From: CAZBDU01 sp964490725
GTDB lineage: Bacteria > Spirochaetota > Spirochaetia > SZUA-6 > DRHE01
NCBI GenBank assembly: GCA_964490725.1
Contig: CAZBDU010000006.1
Coordinates: 41,138-105,137, forward strand
DNA length: 64,000 nucleotides
Direction: 5' to 3'
How positions within the stretch are numbered: the first letter of the stretch is position 1; every line of letters begins with the position of its first letter. The notes under the pieces were generated by a model. That model saw only the letters and a program-made list of their open reading frames with translations. It did no database searches and was not told the DNA's origin. The translations under genes and the position numbers were made by a program. Positions 1 through 9,037 of the stretch are shown here, one piece after another.

Positions 1-315
1 TACGGGATCTCCTCCACCGTGACCGGAACGCGCCGCTCCCCGGCGGCGCTGCTGCGGCTCCTGGCTACCACGCCGCTGCTCCATCCCTTCGCCCTGATGA
101 ACGCCAACCAGGGCTTCTTCGGCCTGAACCTGGCCCACCTTTGGGAGGAGGACGAGCGCCTGCGGCAGATCATGTCGTCGGTGATGGAGCTGCACCGGCA
201 GGGAAAGGTGCGCCCGGTGCTCTCCCGGGTCTTTCCCCTGGGCGAGGCGGCGGCGGCCCATCGCACCCTCCAGGAGCGAAAGAATTTGGGCAAGGTGGTG
301 CTGCGGATAGAGTAG
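1..315 (+). CDS. Zinc-type (medium-chain) alcohol dehydrogenase/quinone oxidoreductase, C-terminal part
   Basis: The frame is open from the first base of the window, so only the last 104 residues are present. The C-terminal pattern, a hydrophobic NxGxFGLNLxHLW segment, an LHRQGKVRPV stretch and the ending HRTLQERKNLGKVVLRIE, is typical of NAD(P)H:quinone oxidoreductase-like members of the medium-chain dehydrogenase family. The cofactor-binding Rossmann core lies outside the window, so the substrate cannot be judged. It converges with the EIIA gene, with 23 bases between the two stops. Confidence 0.7.
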   Translation, partial: YGISSTVTGTRRSPAALLRLLATTPLLHPFALMNANQGFFGLNLAHLWEEDERLRQIMSSVMELHRQGKVRPVLSRVFPLGEAAAAHRTLQERKNLGKVVLRIE

Positions 316-338
316 CCCCGGGGATAGCGGGGAGGCGC

Positions 339-821
339 TCAGCGCTTCTGGGAGGCCTCCAGCGCGAAGATCGCCTCCATCACCCGGTCGGCGTCCCCGG
401 CCCCGTAGATCTTTTCGCGCAACTCCCGGTTTCCGGCCAGCCGCGCGATGCCGGCCAGGGTGCGCACGTGGCGCTGGAAGGAGCCCTTGGGAATCACCAG
501 CAGCACCACCAGCCTGGCGGGCTGGCCGTCCATGGATTCGAAGGGAATCCCCTGGCCGGAGACCCCCAGGGCGGCCACGATGTCGGTGACGCAGGTCACC
601 GCTCCGTGCGGAACCGCCAGCCCGTGCTCCAATCCGGTGCTGAGCGAGCGCTCCCTGGTGTTGACCGCCTCCAGGACCTCCGTCCTGTCGGTCATGCGCA
701 GCTCGTGGGCGGCGATCAGCAGGTCGGTGAGCTCTTCGATGGCCTCCCACTTGTTGGTGGCCTCCAGGCCCACCTTGATCACGTCCGGCTGTATCATCTC
801 GGAAAGAAGCACTGGACTCAC
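339..821 (-). CDS. PTS fructose/nitrogen-type EIIA domain protein
   Basis: This 160-residue single-domain protein resembles the EIIA-2 (mannitol/fructose, PtsN) family. The phosphorylatable histidine is about residue 72 in GLAVPHG, with the downstream VVLLVIPKG strand and a C-terminal helix as in the family. No EIIB, EIIC, HPr or EI gene is nearby, so a regulatory rather than transport role is more likely. Its GTG start overlaps the stop of the ATPase subunit D gene by four bases, so it appears to be the last gene of the ATPase operon and translationally coupled to it. A function in controlling the ATPase is inference only. Confidence 0.82.
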   Translation of the reverse strand: MSPVLLSEMIQPDVIKVGLEATNKWEAIEELTDLLIAAHELRMTDRTEVLEAVNTRERSLSTGLEHGLAVPHGAVTCVTDIVAALGVSGQGIPFESMDGQPARLVVLLVIPKGSFQRHVRTLAGIARLAGNRELREKIYGAGDADRVMEAIFALEASQKR

Positions 822-1435
822 CTCTCCTTCTTGAGCCGCTTGAGCCGGAAGATGTCCTCCCGCTCCCGCTGGTCCAGGACCGCGCGGATGTAGCGGACCT
901 GCTCGTGGAGCTGGGGAAGCAGCCGCTGCTCCAGGGCATTCACCCGCCGGGTGGTCTTGCGGATCTCCTCCGCCAGCTTCCTCATCTTGCGGTCCAGGGG
1001 GGCCACTTTGATGATCCGCTCCAGGGCGGTGTCGAAGCGCTCGGTGGCATCCTCGATGCGCGCGCTGGCGCCGATGGCCGTGTAGCGGTGACCTCCCGCC
1101 TCCCTGGCTTCGTAGCCGGCCGTCACCTCCACGACGCGGGTGCCCCAGATGTTGCGCTCCTCCACCTCGATTTCCACCGGCCTGCGGGTGGCCAGCCCCA
1201 CCGAGGCCACCGCTTCCGGCCCGTCGATGCGCAGCGCGCGCATCAGAGACTGAAGGGCCACCGCCATCTCCTTGCGCATGGCCTCCCGCTCGGCGGCGTA
1301 CCGGCGCATCTCCGTGATGAACTCCCGCACCAGGGCCTCGCGCTTTCCCCGCAGGAGCTCCGCTCCCTGGCGGGCCAGCGTTATCTGCGCGCGGCGCGTG
1401 AGCAGCTCGGTTCTGGTGGGGCTGACCTGTTCCAT
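818..1435 (-). CDS. atpD: V/A-type ATP synthase subunit D
   Basis: This 205-residue, helix-rich protein begins VSPTRTELLTRRAQITLARQG, the conserved N-terminus of subunit D, the central rotor shaft. It ends in a long coiled-coil region (RVNALEQRLLPQL) as family members do. Normal length is about 200-215 residues. D links the catalytic A3B3 head to the C subunit and ring. The gene follows subunit B after 10 bases and precedes the EIIA-like gene. Confidence 0.95.
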   Translation of the reverse strand: MEQVSPTRTELLTRRAQITLARQGAELLRGKREALVREFITEMRRYAAEREAMRKEMAVALQSLMRALRIDGPEAVASVGLATRRPVEIEVEERNIWGTRVVEVTAGYEAREAGGHRYTAIGASARIEDATERFDTALERIIKVAPLDRKMRKLAEEIRKTTRRVNALEQRLLPQLHEQVRYIRAVLDQREREDIFRLKRLKKER

Positions 1436-1445
1436 CGCAGCGACC

Positions 1446-2867
1446 TCAGTAGTAGGGTGTCCTCACCCCTCCTTCCATGATCTCGGAGAAGTAGCGGCTG
1501 ATCAGCTCCTTGTTGATGCGCCGGTACTCGGACTGCGGGATCACCGACAGCACCCGCCACCCCAGCTCCAGGCTCTCTTCGATGGTGCGCTCCGCTGCGC
1601 CCTGGTGGATGAGCTCCCCCTCGAACAAATCGGCGAAGCGCAGGTACTTGCGGTCCAGCTCGCTCAACGCCTCCTCCCCCACGATGGTGGTGAGGCGCCG
1701 GATGTCCTGGCCCTCCGCGTAGCAGGCGTAGAGCTGGTTGGCCAGCGCCCGGTGGTCCTCCCGGGTCAGACCCTCCCCGATGCCGTTGTTCATCAGCCGC
1801 GAAAGGGAGCGCAGCACGTCGATGGGCGGGAACACCCCCTTGCGGTGCAGCGGCCGGGAGAGCACGATCTGCCCCTCGGTGATGTAGCCGGTCAGGTCGG
1901 GGATGGGGTGGGTGATGTCGTCGTCGGGCATGGTGAGGATGGGAAGCAGCGTCACCGAGCCCTGCCGCCCCCGCAGCCTCCCGGCCCGCTCGTAGAGCGT
2001 GGCCAGGTCGGTGTACATGTACCCCGGGTAGCCTCTACGGCCGGGGATCTCCTCCCGGGCCGTGCCGATCTCCCGCAGGGCCTCACAGTAGTTGGTCATG
2101 TCCGTGAGCAGCACCAGCACCTCGTAGCCCCTGCTGAACGCCAGGTACTCCGCCGCGGTCAGGGCGTAGCGGGGAGCCAGGAGCCGTTCGATGGTGGGAT
2201 CGTCGGCCAGGTTGACGAAGGTCACCGTCCGGGCCCTGGCCCCCCCCTTTTCGAACTCGCTCATGAAGAATGCCTGCTCCCGCTGGGTGATGCCGATGGC
2301 GGCGAAGACCACCACGAAGTGCGACTCCTCCCCCGCCACCCGGGCCTGACGCAGCACCCGCGCGGCGATCTCGTTGGCCGGCAGCCCCGAGCCGGAGAAG
2401 ATGGGCAGCTTCTGCCCCCGCACCAGGGTGTTGAACCCGTCGATGGCGGAGATCCCGGTGTGCACGTAGTCCCGGGGCTTGTCCCGGGAGACGGGGTTCA
2501 TCGGCACCCCGGCTATGGGAAGGCGCTCCTCCGGCACCAGCGGAAGCATCCCGTCCAGAGGACGACCTGCGCCGCTGAAGATGCGTCCGATCAGCTCCTC
2601 CGAGACCGGGAGGCGCGCCTGCCGGTCCACCAGGGAGATGGTGGTGGTGGCCACGTCCAGGCCGATGGTCTCCTCGAACACCTGGATCACCGCCATCTCC
2701 TCGGAAACCTCGATCACCTGTCCACCACGCCGGCCCCCCTCGGCGGAGGTGATCTCCACGATAGCGTTGTAAGGCAGGTCCGAGGCGCCCTCCACGAACA
2801 GCAAGGGTCCGGAGATGCGGCGGGTTCCCAGGTACTCCCGGTGCACGAGCTCTGCGCTGCCGCTCAC
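1446..2867 (-). CDS. atpB: V/A-type ATP synthase regulatory subunit B
   Basis: At 473 residues this is full length for the non-catalytic nucleotide-binding B subunit. It contains the beta-barrel start (YNAIVEITSAEGGRRGGQVIEV), the GRPLDGMLP segment, an altered P-loop region (FSGSGLPANEIA) lacking the GKT of catalytic subunits, and the GSVTLLPILTMPDDDITHPIPD block typical of B. Its ATG overlaps the stop of subunit A by four bases, indicating coupled translation. It alternates with A in the hexameric head. Confidence 0.96.
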   Translation of the reverse strand: MSGSAELVHREYLGTRRISGPLLFVEGASDLPYNAIVEITSAEGGRRGGQVIEVSEEMAVIQVFEETIGLDVATTTISLVDRQARLPVSEELIGRIFSGAGRPLDGMLPLVPEERLPIAGVPMNPVSRDKPRDYVHTGISAIDGFNTLVRGQKLPIFSGSGLPANEIAARVLRQARVAGEESHFVVVFAAIGITQREQAFFMSEFEKGGARARTVTFVNLADDPTIERLLAPRYALTAAEYLAFSRGYEVLVLLTDMTNYCEALREIGTAREEIPGRRGYPGYMYTDLATLYERAGRLRGRQGSVTLLPILTMPDDDITHPIPDLTGYITEGQIVLSRPLHRKGVFPPIDVLRSLSRLMNNGIGEGLTREDHRALANQLYACYAEGQDIRRLTTIVGEEALSELDRKYLRFADLFEGELIHQGAAERTIEESLELGWRVLSVIPQSEYRRINKELISRYFSEIMEGGVRTPYY

Positions 2868-4663
2868 TGTTGTGCCTCCTTCAGCAGGGTGGCGAACCGC
2901 TCCTCCACGCGTCCCTTGAGCTCGCCGCTCTCCCGGGCGAAACGATCCTCGGGAATGTCGCGCATCCTGGACAGCTCCTCCCGCTCCGGGATCTCCAGAA
3001 CCCGGTCCAGGGGAACCTCCCGCTCCAGCGCGGCGGCCGAGCGGTCGTAGTAGTGGATCAGGCCGGCGAGCATCCCGCGCTGCTTGGCGAGCGTGCAGGA
3101 TGCGTCCACCTCCGACATGGCGTTCTGCTGCAGGAAACCGTCCCGCAGCATCCGGCTCACCTCCAGGACCAGGCGGTCACTCTCCTGGAGGGCGTCCGGG
3201 CCCACCAGCTGCACCACCTCCTGCAGCTCCGCGTCCCGCTCCAGCAGCTCGATCATCCTGCCGCGCAGCTTGCTCCACTCCCCGCCCACCTCTTCGGCGT
3301 ACCACTCCTCCATGCGCTCGAAGTACAGGGTGTAGCTGCGGTGCCAGTTGATGGCGGGATAATGGCGGCGGTGGGCAAGAGAGGAGTCCAGCGCCCACAG
3401 GGCGCCGGTGAAGCGCATGGTGGCCTGGGTCACAGGCTCGGAGAAGTCCCCCCCGGGAGGGGAGACCGCGCCGACGATGGTCACCGAACCTTCAAGCCCC
3501 CTGCCCAGGCACTCCGCCCGCCCGGCGCGCTCGTAGAAGCTCGCCAGGCGCGAGGCCAGGTAGGTGGGGTAGCCTTCCTCGCCGGGCATCTCCTCCAGGC
3601 GGGAGGAGATCTCCCGCAGCGCCTCCGCCCAGCGGGAGGTGGAGTCCACCATCACCGCCACCGAGTGGCCCATGTCCCGGAAGTACTCGGCGATGGTCAC
3701 GCCGGTGTAGATCGAGGCCTCCCGCGCAGCCACCGGCATGTTGGAGGTGTTCACCACCAGCACGGTGCGGTTCATCAGCGGCCCTCCGGTGCGCGGGTCC
3801 GCCAGCTCCGGGAACTCGGTGAGCACGTCGGTCATCTCGTTCCCCCGCTCCCCGCAGCCCACGTAGACAATCACCTCCGCCGCGGAGAACTTGGCCAGGG
3901 ACTGCTCCAGAACGGTCTTGCCGGTGCCGAAGCCGCCGGGCAGGCAGGCCGTGCCCCCGAGGGCGATGGGAAACAGGCAGTCCAGCACCCGCTGGGCCGT
4001 GACGAACGGCTCCGTCGAGCTGATCTTGCGCCGCACCGGCCGGGCCACCTTGACGGGCCACTTCTGCGCCATCGTGAGCTCGCTGCCGTCCTCCAGGCGG
4101 ACCACCGGCTCGCCCACGGTGCGCTCCCCCTCCCTGACCTCGGCCACCGTCCCCCCCCTGCCGGGGGGCACCAGGATGCGGTGGGTAAAGCTCTCCGTCT
4201 CCTCCACCTCGCCCACCACGTCCCCCTCCTCCAGGCGGTCTCCCTTCTTGATGACGGGCCGAAAGGCCCAACGCCGCTCCGCGGGCAGGGCCTCGGCGGC
4301 CATGCCGCGCTGGATGAAGGGGCCCCCAGAGGCCTCCAGGGCCGGAAGCGGCCTCTGGACTCCGTCGAAGACGTTGCCCAGCAGGCCGGGTCCCAGGGAG
4401 ATCAGCAGGGCCTCGCCGGTGGCCTCCACCGGCTCCCCCACCCGCACTGCGGAGGTGTCCTCGTAGGTCTGGATGAAGGCGGTGTCCTCCTCCAGGCGGA
4501 TCACCTCCCCCATGAGACCGGCCTCTCCCACGCGCACCACCTCGTACATGCGCACCCCGCGCATGCCGCGGGCGATCACCGCCGGCCCGGAGATACGGGC
4601 GATCGCGCCCGCCAGGGTCTGCCTCCGCCCGGTCTCCGCCTGTCCGTTTACCTGTGTGCTCAT
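2864..4663 (-). CDS. atpA: V/A-type ATP synthase catalytic subunit A
   Basis: The protein has 599 residues, close to the usual 580-600. The P-loop is GGFGTGKT at about residues 243-250. It carries the A-specific non-homologous insertion (residues about 120-200, with GRGGTVAEV), the VYVGCGERGNEMTDVL block and the SRWAEALREIS segment. It hydrolyses or makes ATP in the A3B3 head. The ATG overlaps the stop of subunit F by four bases, and B follows with another four-base overlap. Confidence 0.97.
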   Translation of the reverse strand: MSTQVNGQAETGRRQTLAGAIARISGPAVIARGMRGVRMYEVVRVGEAGLMGEVIRLEEDTAFIQTYEDTSAVRVGEPVEATGEALLISLGPGLLGNVFDGVQRPLPALEASGGPFIQRGMAAEALPAERRWAFRPVIKKGDRLEEGDVVGEVEETESFTHRILVPPGRGGTVAEVREGERTVGEPVVRLEDGSELTMAQKWPVKVARPVRRKISSTEPFVTAQRVLDCLFPIALGGTACLPGGFGTGKTVLEQSLAKFSAAEVIVYVGCGERGNEMTDVLTEFPELADPRTGGPLMNRTVLVVNTSNMPVAAREASIYTGVTIAEYFRDMGHSVAVMVDSTSRWAEALREISSRLEEMPGEEGYPTYLASRLASFYERAGRAECLGRGLEGSVTIVGAVSPPGGDFSEPVTQATMRFTGALWALDSSLAHRRHYPAINWHRSYTLYFERMEEWYAEEVGGEWSKLRGRMIELLERDAELQEVVQLVGPDALQESDRLVLEVSRMLRDGFLQQNAMSEVDASCTLAKQRGMLAGLIHYYDRSAAALEREVPLDRVLEIPEREELSRMRDIPEDRFARESGELKGRVEERFATLLKEAQQ

Positions 4664-4995
4664 AGCTGTACGTTCAACTGATATCCTACGGCGTGGCGGA
4701 TCAGCTCCGCCAGGTAGTCGTCCGGGGGAAGCTCCTCCACGTCCCGCCAGGCCAGCTCCCCCGGAACCGGCACGATCAGCGGGACATTGCGGGCCAGCAG
4801 GCTCTCCCTGGTTCGTTCCTCCATCTCCTCCAGGAGCCCTTGCTCCAGGGCGATCAGGCCGCTCTCGCGGCTGTCGATCACCTCCCGCACCACCTCCACG
4901 GCAGCGGCGGCGTCCTTCACGGGGATCACGTCCAGGCCGGTGAGGGAGAAGCCCAGGGCCAGGTCCTCCCGCATGACCGCCACCACCTTAAGCAC
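4660..4995 (-). CDS. atpF: V/A-type ATP synthase subunit F
   Basis: This 111-residue Rossmann-like protein belongs to the central stalk. I chose a GTG start at 4995 because it gives the family N-terminus (about 14 residues, then LGFSLTGLDVIPV) and lies behind a GGGGAG ribosome site. The same frame stays open further upstream only as a shadow of subunit C. The end (VPGELAWRDVEELPPDDYL) matches the family C-terminal helix. There are 44 bases between the subunit C stop and this start, and the stop overlaps subunit A. Confidence 0.88.
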   Translation of the reverse strand: MLKVVAVMREDLALGFSLTGLDVIPVKDAAAAVEVVREVIDSRESGLIALEQGLLEEMEERTRESLLARNVPLIVPVPGELAWRDVEELPPDDYLAELIRHAVGYQLNVQL

Positions 4996-5039
4996 GGGAG
5001 CTCTCCCCGATCGGGGCGGCCACCCCCACGGCGCTTTTC

Positions 5040-6092
5040 TCAGGCATAGAGCAGCTCCTCGCGCACGGCGTTGGCGGGCATCCGGTAGGCCTTGCCCCGC
5101 AGCAGGATGCGCAGATTCAGGAACTCGTTGTACTTCCGCCAGACGAAGCCCAGCGGCACCCCAAGGCTGAGAGGGTCCCGGCGAAACAGCGCGCAGCCCG
5201 CCTCCACGACCACCTGCTCCAGGAAGCGCTCCATCACCCCGAGACGGCGGGCCTCGCCGAAGGCCAGGATTCCCCGCTCGATGGCGGGAGCGAAGTAGGT
5301 CTCCGCCAGCATCTCGAAGGCCTCCAGGGTCCCGGCTTCCGAGGCGATCCGGTCCAGGGTCCTCATGGCGAGCTTCCCTCCGGGGATGCACTGGAACTCC
5401 TCCATTTCCTCTCCCATGTCCCGGTGCCGCACGTGATCCAGGGCGGAGCGGACGTTGGCCAGATCGATCTGCATCTGCAGCATCCCCCGGGCCATCTCGG
5501 AGTTGAAGTCCCCCTGGCGCACCTGCTGCAGGCTCCAGCGGAAGTAGATGCCGTTCACCGCCTGCTCCATGGCCACCAGATCCTCCGCCGCCAGGTTCTC
5601 CAGAAGCGCCCGGCGCAGCTCGAAGGCGAAGCGATAGCCCCAGGTGGTGAGCGCGTTGGCCACGGCGGCCACGTCGCGCTCCCCGGCCAGCTCCGCCAGC
5701 TGCGCTTCGCTGAACTCTCCGGCCGGAAGCACCCCGCTCATGATGTGCTCCCGGTCCACCCGGTTGACTTTGCCGCGCACCACGGCCAGCACGTTGGCGG
5801 CGTCCCACTGGTTGAACTGGACGTTCAGCAGCTGCCCGGGCCTCTCCGGGGCCAGCGAGCGCAGGGTGCGAAAGGTGTCGTAGAGGTTGCGCCGCAGGGC
5901 TGACTCCACCGCCCGCCGGCCTTCCGACACGGCCAGCGCCTCCCGCAGCGCCGGGCCGTAGGCGGAGTCCAGCAGGGCGTCCACCAGCACGTCCTGCCCT
6001 TCGGCTGCCAGCACCTGCTCGTAGAACTCCCGCGTCAGGAGGCTGGTGCTCATCCCCCGAACGCGGGCGTTCAGGTAGTCGTAGTCCCCCAT
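5040..6092 (-). CDS. atpC: V/A-type ATP synthase subunit C
   Basis: This is a 350-residue all-helical AC39-type protein. It starts MGDYDYLNARVRGMSTSLL, the family signature, followed by three repeats of helical bundles with conserved stretches such as WDAANVLAVVRGKV. Subunit C is the funnel that sits on the proteolipid ring and receives the D/F shaft. Its start lies 22 bases inside the subunit E gene, so the two are coupled. Confidence 0.95.
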   Translation of the reverse strand: MGDYDYLNARVRGMSTSLLTREFYEQVLAAEGQDVLVDALLDSAYGPALREALAVSEGRRAVESALRRNLYDTFRTLRSLAPERPGQLLNVQFNQWDAANVLAVVRGKVNRVDREHIMSGVLPAGEFSEAQLAELAGERDVAAVANALTTWGYRFAFELRRALLENLAAEDLVAMEQAVNGIYFRWSLQQVRQGDFNSEMARGMLQMQIDLANVRSALDHVRHRDMGEEMEEFQCIPGGKLAMRTLDRIASEAGTLEAFEMLAETYFAPAIERGILAFGEARRLGVMERFLEQVVVEAGCALFRRDPLSLGVPLGFVWRKYNEFLNLRILLRGKAYRMPANAVREELLYA

Positions 6093-6727
6093 AACAGGCG
6101 GCCCACCTCCTCCTCCAGCTCCGATCGGGCCCTGGCCAGCCGCCGCTCCAGGCCGTTCTCCACCCGCCGCAGCCCGTCGGCGCTGCAGGCCAGCACCGTC
6201 CCCGGCAGCCGCTCACCCCCGGCTACCGTGCAGTCCAGGCCGAGCTCCTCCACCAGGCCGCGGCACAGCTCCTCCTCCCCGGCGCTCACCTGAAGCTCCG
6301 GGCCACCTCCGGCCTCCGCCACCGCCTGGCGGATCAGCTCCCCCAGGGCGGGACGGTAGCGCTTCGTGTGCATGTCCTCCCGGATCCGCCGGCCCGCCGC
6401 GGCGAAGACCTCCTCCAGAAGCTCGCGCTTGGCCGAGCCCTGCAGCTTCCGCTCCTCCAGGCGCAGCTGCCCCAGCTGCCGCTCCCGCTCGGCGGCGATG
6501 CGCCGCTCCAGCTCCTGCCCGGCCTCCTCCTCCAGCCTGCGGATCTGGGCGTCCGTGTCCCGGCGGATCTCCTCGGCCTGCCGCTCCGCCTGGGAGAGAA
6601 TCTCGGACCTGCGCGCTTCGGCCTCCCCGGTGATGTCCGACAGCAGCTCTTCGGCGCCGGAATCCCGGCCGTCACCGCTCACCGGCCCGCCGTTCGCCCG
6701 CTCGCCCTTGGCCCGCTCGCCGCTCAC
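6071..6727 (-). CDS. atpE: V/A-type ATP synthase subunit E (peripheral stalk)
   Basis: The 218-residue protein has a long charged coiled coil (residues about 25-120, rich in EAERQAEEIRR-type repeats) and a globular C-terminal half (LQVSAGEEEL, VENGLERRLARARSELEEEVGRLLW), the layout of subunit E. The start is GTG at 6727 behind GAGGGG. The first 20 residues (repeated GERAKGERANG) are not conserved in character and are encoded by short GC-rich repeats, so the true start could lie slightly downstream. With subunit H it forms the stator. Confidence 0.92.
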   Translation of the reverse strand: MSGERAKGERANGGPVSGDGRDSGAEELLSDITGEAEARRSEILSQAERQAEEIRRDTDAQIRRLEEEAGQELERRIAAERERQLGQLRLEERKLQGSAKRELLEEVFAAAGRRIREDMHTKRYRPALGELIRQAVAEAGGGPELQVSAGEEELCRGLVEELGLDCTVAGGERLPGTVLACSADGLRRVENGLERRLARARSELEEEVGRLLWGTTTT

Positions 6728-6737
6728 CTTTCACCCC

Positions 6738-7082
6738 TCACAGGGTGAACAGCATCACGATGGCGATCACGAACCCCAGGATGACCATGGTCTCGGGAAT
6801 GGCCACCAGCAGGATGATGGCGCCGATGGTGTCGGGCTTCTCGGCGATGGTGCCCGCACCGGCCGCCCCGATGCGGCTCTGGGCGATGCCCGTGCCCACC
6901 GCACAGATGCCCACCGCCAGCGCGGCGCCCAGGGCGATCAGCCCGATCGCCAGGTCCCCCTTGGCGGGCCTCGGAGCCGCCTGTCCCTCCTGCGCCGTGG
7001 CGGCCTGGGCAGAGACCGAAACCGCAGCCGCCATCGTCAACAGGATGACCGCCAGGACCGCCACGGCCGTCTTCCTTCTCAT
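6738..7082 (-). CDS. atpK: V/A-type ATP synthase subunit K (proteolipid ring)
   Basis: This 114-residue protein has an N-terminal hydrophobic segment of about 25 residues that looks like a signal peptide (VLAVILLTMAAAVSVSAQA). A polar linker and one hairpin of two membrane helices follow. The ion-carrying glutamate is about residue 97 in AIPETMVILGF. It is a single-hairpin, 8-kDa-type proteolipid, not the doubled 16-kDa form. No glutamine corresponding to classical sodium-binding rings is obvious in the first helix, so proton use is possible but unproven. The ATG overlaps the subunit I stop. Confidence 0.93.
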   Translation of the reverse strand: MRRKTAVAVLAVILLTMAAAVSVSAQAATAQEGQAAPRPAKGDLAIGLIALGAALAVGICAVGTGIAQSRIGAAGAGTIAEKPDTIGAIILLVAIPETMVILGFVIAIVMLFTL

Positions 7083-9037
7083 GCCGAAACACCTCCCATC
7101 TTGCTGAGCGGAGCGAACCTCTTGCCGCCGCTCTGATAGAACTTCGAGAAGAACTCCACGTAGTGGAGCCTCAAACCCTGTATCGTCGGATCGATGATGC
7201 CCAGCGCAAGGTTCAGCGCGTGGACCATGATGACGATCAGCACCGCCACCACGACGTTGGTGATCAGGCCGCCGAACATGTTGGCCAGCAGCGCCAGGAC
7301 CACGGACGCCATGCCGATGGCCATGATCCGCGCGTAGGACAGGATGTTGCCCAGGGTGCTCAAGACCTCCAGCGGCAGGAGCAGCCCGTGGGTGGGCTCG
7401 CGCACCGTCTGGTACACCATGATCACCAGAAAGGCCACCACGCTCACCACGCCGAGAGAGGTGAACACCGGCGGCAGGAGCCGCGCCAGCCTGCCCACGA
7501 AGAAGAACAGCACGAAGATGCCCGCGATGCGGGCCAGGTTGCCGAGCATGGTGTGCCTGTCCCGGGAGCGGCGTGCGTTCACCACGCCCAGCACCAGTCC
7601 CAGCAGGATGTGCACCGCGCCGATCCCCACGGCGATGGCCAGGTATCCGAACAGCGCCCCGGCGGTGTCCCCCGCAGCCAGGGAAAACCGTTCCTGCCAC
7701 AGCGGGTGGAGCCCCAGCCGGCGGCCCAGGGTGCCGAAGAGCTCTCCGAAGAGAAACCCGAAGCCGATCGTGAAGAAGGAGCAGAAGGCCAGCACCACCG
7801 CCAGGCTGGCCAGCACCTTCCGCCTGCGCCCGAAGGCGTAGAAAAGCGCCGCGATTAACCCGATGATCGCCCCGTAGCCGATGTCGCCCAGCATCAGCCC
7901 GAACATGGGCGGAAAGAAGGTGGCCACGAACCCGGTGGGATCGATGGACCCGTAGCGCGGCAGCGGCAGGAGGCTGAGCAGGGGCTCGAAGGAACGCACC
8001 GGCCGCGGGTTCTCCAGCACCACCGGAGGTCTGCCCATGTCCTGCGGCTTCACGGGCTTCACCACCAGGGGCCTGCCAGCGTTCTGGCGCAGGAACCCGG
8101 AAAAGGAATCCAGGTTGCGCCTCAGCACCCAGCCCCTGATGATGAAGGTGTACTCGGTGCGGGCGAACTTGGCCTGCGCCTCGTAGCGGGTGAGCATGTC
8201 CCGGCAAACGTGCTGCATGGCTGCGAGCTGGATGCCGTTCTCCCGGTAGAAGCTCTCGGCCTGCTTCTGCAGCGCCTGGCGTTTCTTGCGCAGCGCCGCC
8301 AGGTCCGCCTCCAGGGTGGCCAGCGCCTCCTCGAAGGGCCGGTCCCTCAGGTAGCGCGGCAGGCTCATCTCCGCCACGCCGGCGCCGGTGATGAAGGAGC
8401 GCACCTCCCGCCCGTGGCGCTGAGAGAAGCCGATCAGCGCGGCCGACCGCCCCCTGTCCAGGCCCGCCTCGTAGAGGCGGTACTGGCCGCCCGTGAGCCT
8501 CGCCAGCTCCCGGCGCAGGGCCTCCCGTGCCAGGCCGCTGCGCTTCTCGAAGATCACCCCCACGAACTCGTAGCCCCGGGGCAGCTCCTTGCTCTCCATC
8601 AGTGGCGCCAGCGCGGCCACCACCCTTTCGTAGGAGGCCAGCACCTGGAGATCGTCGTCCAGGTTGCGCTCCCGCCGCAGCAGCGAGCGCACCTTGGAGT
8701 GCAGCACCCGCGCCGCGGCGGCCAGGGACTCCGTGTCGCGCCCCTCCCATTCGCGATAGGCGGCGAGCAGCGCCTCCGAATCCTTGAGCCTCTCCTCCGC
8801 CACGGCGGGCATGCGGGAAACCCCCTCGTCCAGCATGGAGAGCAGCTCTTCCAGCAGCTCCTTCTCCCGCGCCTGCTCCTCGCTCAGGTGAATTCGGTGC
8901 AGCGTCTCCCCGTCGCCGTGACCGGCCAGCGGGATCTCCTCGACGTGCATGACGCCGGTTTCCTGGACCGCCTTGACCGCCTTCTCGAACAGCCTCAGGG
9001 GGCCGAGAATCTCCACCGCGCTCATCCTACCTACCAT
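7079..9037 (-). CDS. atpI: V/A-type ATP synthase subunit I (a-subunit homologue)
   Basis: This 652-residue protein has a soluble N-terminal half with coiled coils (residues about 1-330) and a C-terminal half with about seven membrane helices. Conserved landmarks are FFPPMFGLMLGDIGYG, GFLFGELFG and LSYARIMAIGMASVVLALLANMFGG. It forms the ion half-channels against the K ring and anchors the stator. The start at 9037 lies 11 bases inside the preceding subunit H gene. Confidence 0.95.
   Translation of the reverse strand: MVGRMSAVEILGPLRLFEKAVKAVQETGVMHVEEIPLAGHGDGETLHRIHLSEEQAREKELLEELLSMLDEGVSRMPAVAEERLKDSEALLAAYREWEGRDTESLAAAARVLHSKVRSLLRRERNLDDDLQVLASYERVVAALAPLMESKELPRGYEFVGVIFEKRSGLAREALRRELARLTGGQYRLYEAGLDRGRSAALIGFSQRHGREVRSFITGAGVAEMSLPRYLRDRPFEEALATLEADLAALRKKRQALQKQAESFYRENGIQLAAMQHVCRDMLTRYEAQAKFARTEYTFIIRGWVLRRNLDSFSGFLRQNAGRPLVVKPVKPQDMGRPPVVLENPRPVRSFEPLLSLLPLPRYGSIDPTGFVATFFPPMFGLMLGDIGYGAIIGLIAALFYAFGRRRKVLASLAVVLAFCSFFTIGFGFLFGELFGTLGRRLGLHPLWQERFSLAAGDTAGALFGYLAIAVGIGAVHILLGLVLGVVNARRSRDRHTMLGNLARIAGIFVLFFFVGRLARLLPPVFTSLGVVSVVAFLVIMVYQTVREPTHGLLLPLEVLSTLGNILSYARIMAIGMASVVLALLANMFGGLITNVVVAVLIVIMVHALNLALGIIDPTIQGLRLHYVEFFSKFYQSGGKRFAPLSKMGGVSA

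Noticed and set aside
2870..4681. Long open frame antisense to the ATPase A subunit (603 codons), and similar long antisense frames such as 17385-19532 minus and 11189-13099 minus.
   Set aside because: They mirror strongly conserved genes, have Pro/Gly/Arg/His-rich composition and no recognisable domain. Such frames are expected opposite GC-rich genes.
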